Positions 62,763-64,000 of a DNA stretch of 64,000 nucleotides are shown in pieces. Made by a program: the position numbers and the translations under genes. How positions within the stretch are numbered: position 1 is the first letter of the stretch; the number at the start of each line of letters is the position of its first letter. The stretch is taken from assembly GCA_946894095.1 (NCBI GenBank), contig OX335653.1:9057001-9121000 (forward strand), given 5' to 3'. The stretch comes from Incurvaria masculella (taxonomy: Eukaryota; Arthropoda; Insecta; Lepidoptera; Incurvariidae). Under the pieces are notes generated by a model that searched no databases, was not told the origin of the DNA, and was given only the letters and a program-made list of their open reading frames with translations.

Positions 62763-63387
62763 CGTGCGCGGTTGTTTTTTTGGGATATTTTTCGAACGCA
62801 CGTTAATATCTAAAGCCTTATTGAAAAAATATCCCGTGAACGGTATTGGCAAGGGAATTCACGTTAATAAATAAAAAGCCATATCCTTGCTCACGGACGG
62901 TTACGTGGGAATCCGTGTTATAAATCTAAGCCTTATCCCGCATCTAGGTGTTCAGTCACAAATCATGCCGACACAGTACTTAGGTTAGATTCGTTTTGGT
63001 ATGTTTATTTAAGTTTTAGTATATGTCTTGTTCTTGGAAAATGTTGTCTTTGAAAAAAATATATATATTTTGTCTTTTAAAAAATGTGCTTGTGTCACAA
63101 TGTACTATTGGGTACACGTGTGTCCTGGGCGATATGGAACGCGGTCGAGTTAACGTTCTTTGTTATAAATTGAAGCCTTATCGACTCACCGGTGCGCGGT
63201 TTTTTATGGTATTTTTGAAACGCACGTTAAACGCCCAAGCCTTATTCAAAATATCCCGCAGGACGGTTTGTTGAGAATCCTGCGTAGCAAAAATAAAGCC
63301 TTATCTCTCAAACTTATGTGTACGGTCACTCTTGTGTCGTCACAGCTGGAGGCGGTTGTAGAACCTCCATATAAATATAAGCCTTAT
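62763..63387 (+). ncRNA. array of seven covarying hairpins, copy B
   Basis: Same seven stem-loops and AAGCCTTAT tags as 52801-53425. The one difference I see in a hairpin is a loop base of the first unit (GGGATATT for GGAATATT); all stems are kept. Confidence 0.65.
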
Positions 63388-64000
63388 CTACACTCCACAT
63401 TGTTCGAATCCGTTAAAATCAGTTCGACAAATTCTTAGTTAGGTTAGGGTCTTTCACAGACGTCCGCGAAGCAAACCAGCCTCGCGTTCGTCGGGTTTTT
63501 TTCTTCTCTCTCTTTCTTTTACCTCCACCTCACTTAACCTCACCCCACCTAGTATGATAGATAATTTAAAAGAAAGGATACGACAGGATAAGTGAATGAT
63601 GATGTAAGCAAGTGGTTCCTACCCTTTTCCTCATATCTGTCCTCTGTCACTAGCAAGTGGTCTCAACCGAGTCACTTACGTAGACAAGGCATACAGCGCA
63701 TTCACCGCGCTTTATTTTATGTTAGTTCTTTTGGTTATTCTCTATTATTTTTTTTTCTTTTCTTTTTTTCTTTTAACAGCTATAGTGTACTGTAACGGGC
63801 AATACGTCGCGTCAGACACGTTCAGCTGAAAACACATAATGGTGTATTTCGTGATAGATGCCGCCTCCCATGAGGGGGGCAAAATTCTATAGAATCTCTA
63901 GGTGCAGGCCATACCCCATTTAACGCTTCTCGACAGGCGGTGCACGAGGCACCTACCTAGGGCCAAGATGAGACACGAGACAGTTCGCGTGTCTTGATCT
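63388..64000 (+). other. noncoding 3' region, copy B, cut by window end
   Basis: Matches copy A to the last base. It lacks 58 bp present in copy A (53576-53645 region), with the junction at a CCTCACCCC direct repeat. Confidence 0.7.

Larger units (their letters stand above)
55424..64000 (+). mobile_element. Ty3/Gypsy LTR retrotransposon, copy B (runs off the window)
   Basis: Same order as copy A and almost identical sequence: LTR 55424-56808, primer site, gag, pol, 3' region up to the window end (matching copy A to about 54100). Head-to-tail with copy A, whose 3' LTR would be this LTR, so the two may form one LTR-internal-LTR-internal-LTR tandem. Pol is broken near its end and a 58 bp deletion affects the 3' region. 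Confidence 0.85.

Overview
The window is AT-rich eukaryotic DNA from a lepidopteran (moth or butterfly), from the Hox3 part of the Hox cluster. It holds two spliced homeobox genes that face each other tail to tail. One is zen (zerknullt/Hox3) on the + strand, with three coding exons between 33854 and 37530. The other is a diverged Special homeobox (Shx) gene on the - strand, with three coding exons between 44379 and 41971. Shx genes are tandem Hox3-derived duplicates known from ditrysian Lepidoptera, where zen and Shx act mainly in the extra-embryonic serosa. That pairing, and the lepidopteran-style repeats (tRNA-headed SINEs, the GGTTCCGTA/CCGT repeat, ACCGACTTC foldbacks), identify the organism group.

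Layout. 1-33800: about 34 kb with no gene I can support. It holds non-LTR retrotransposon relics (4030-5187, 7978-9927 and three small RTE-like fragments), many SINE copies, four copies of a CCGT-rich repeat, short inverted-repeat elements and three GC-rich islets. 32340-32990: an unusual array of 13 copies of an 8-mer, 12 of them in six pairs spaced exactly 16 bp, about 0.85 kb upstream of zen. 33854-37530: zen. 37531-41970: convergent spacer with a ~400 bp foldback and one orphan exon-like ORF. 41971-44463: the Shx gene with a TATA/initiator promoter. 45461-64000: two near-identical, same-orientation copies of a Ty3/Gypsy LTR retrotransposon (about 10 kb per LTR-plus-internal unit; 1385 bp LTRs), starting about 1 kb upstream of the Shx promoter and running off the window end.

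In the retroelement, gag and pol are joined by a canonical -1 frameshift heptamer just before the gag stop codon. Copy A has intact gag and pol; copy B has a frameshifted integrase C-terminus. The ~2.8 kb noncoding 3' region carries a series of seven short hairpins. Their stems differ in sequence but each stays complementary. Each loop opens with CGGT and usually closes with GAA, and each hairpin is followed by AAGCCTTAT (one variant). I consider this repeated, covarying RNA-like module the most novel signal in the window.

Limits: exon boundaries come from splice motifs and reading-frame phase only. The zen 5' end, the Shx paralogue letter, repeat-family names and the 3' boundary of the retroelement are not settled by this sequence.
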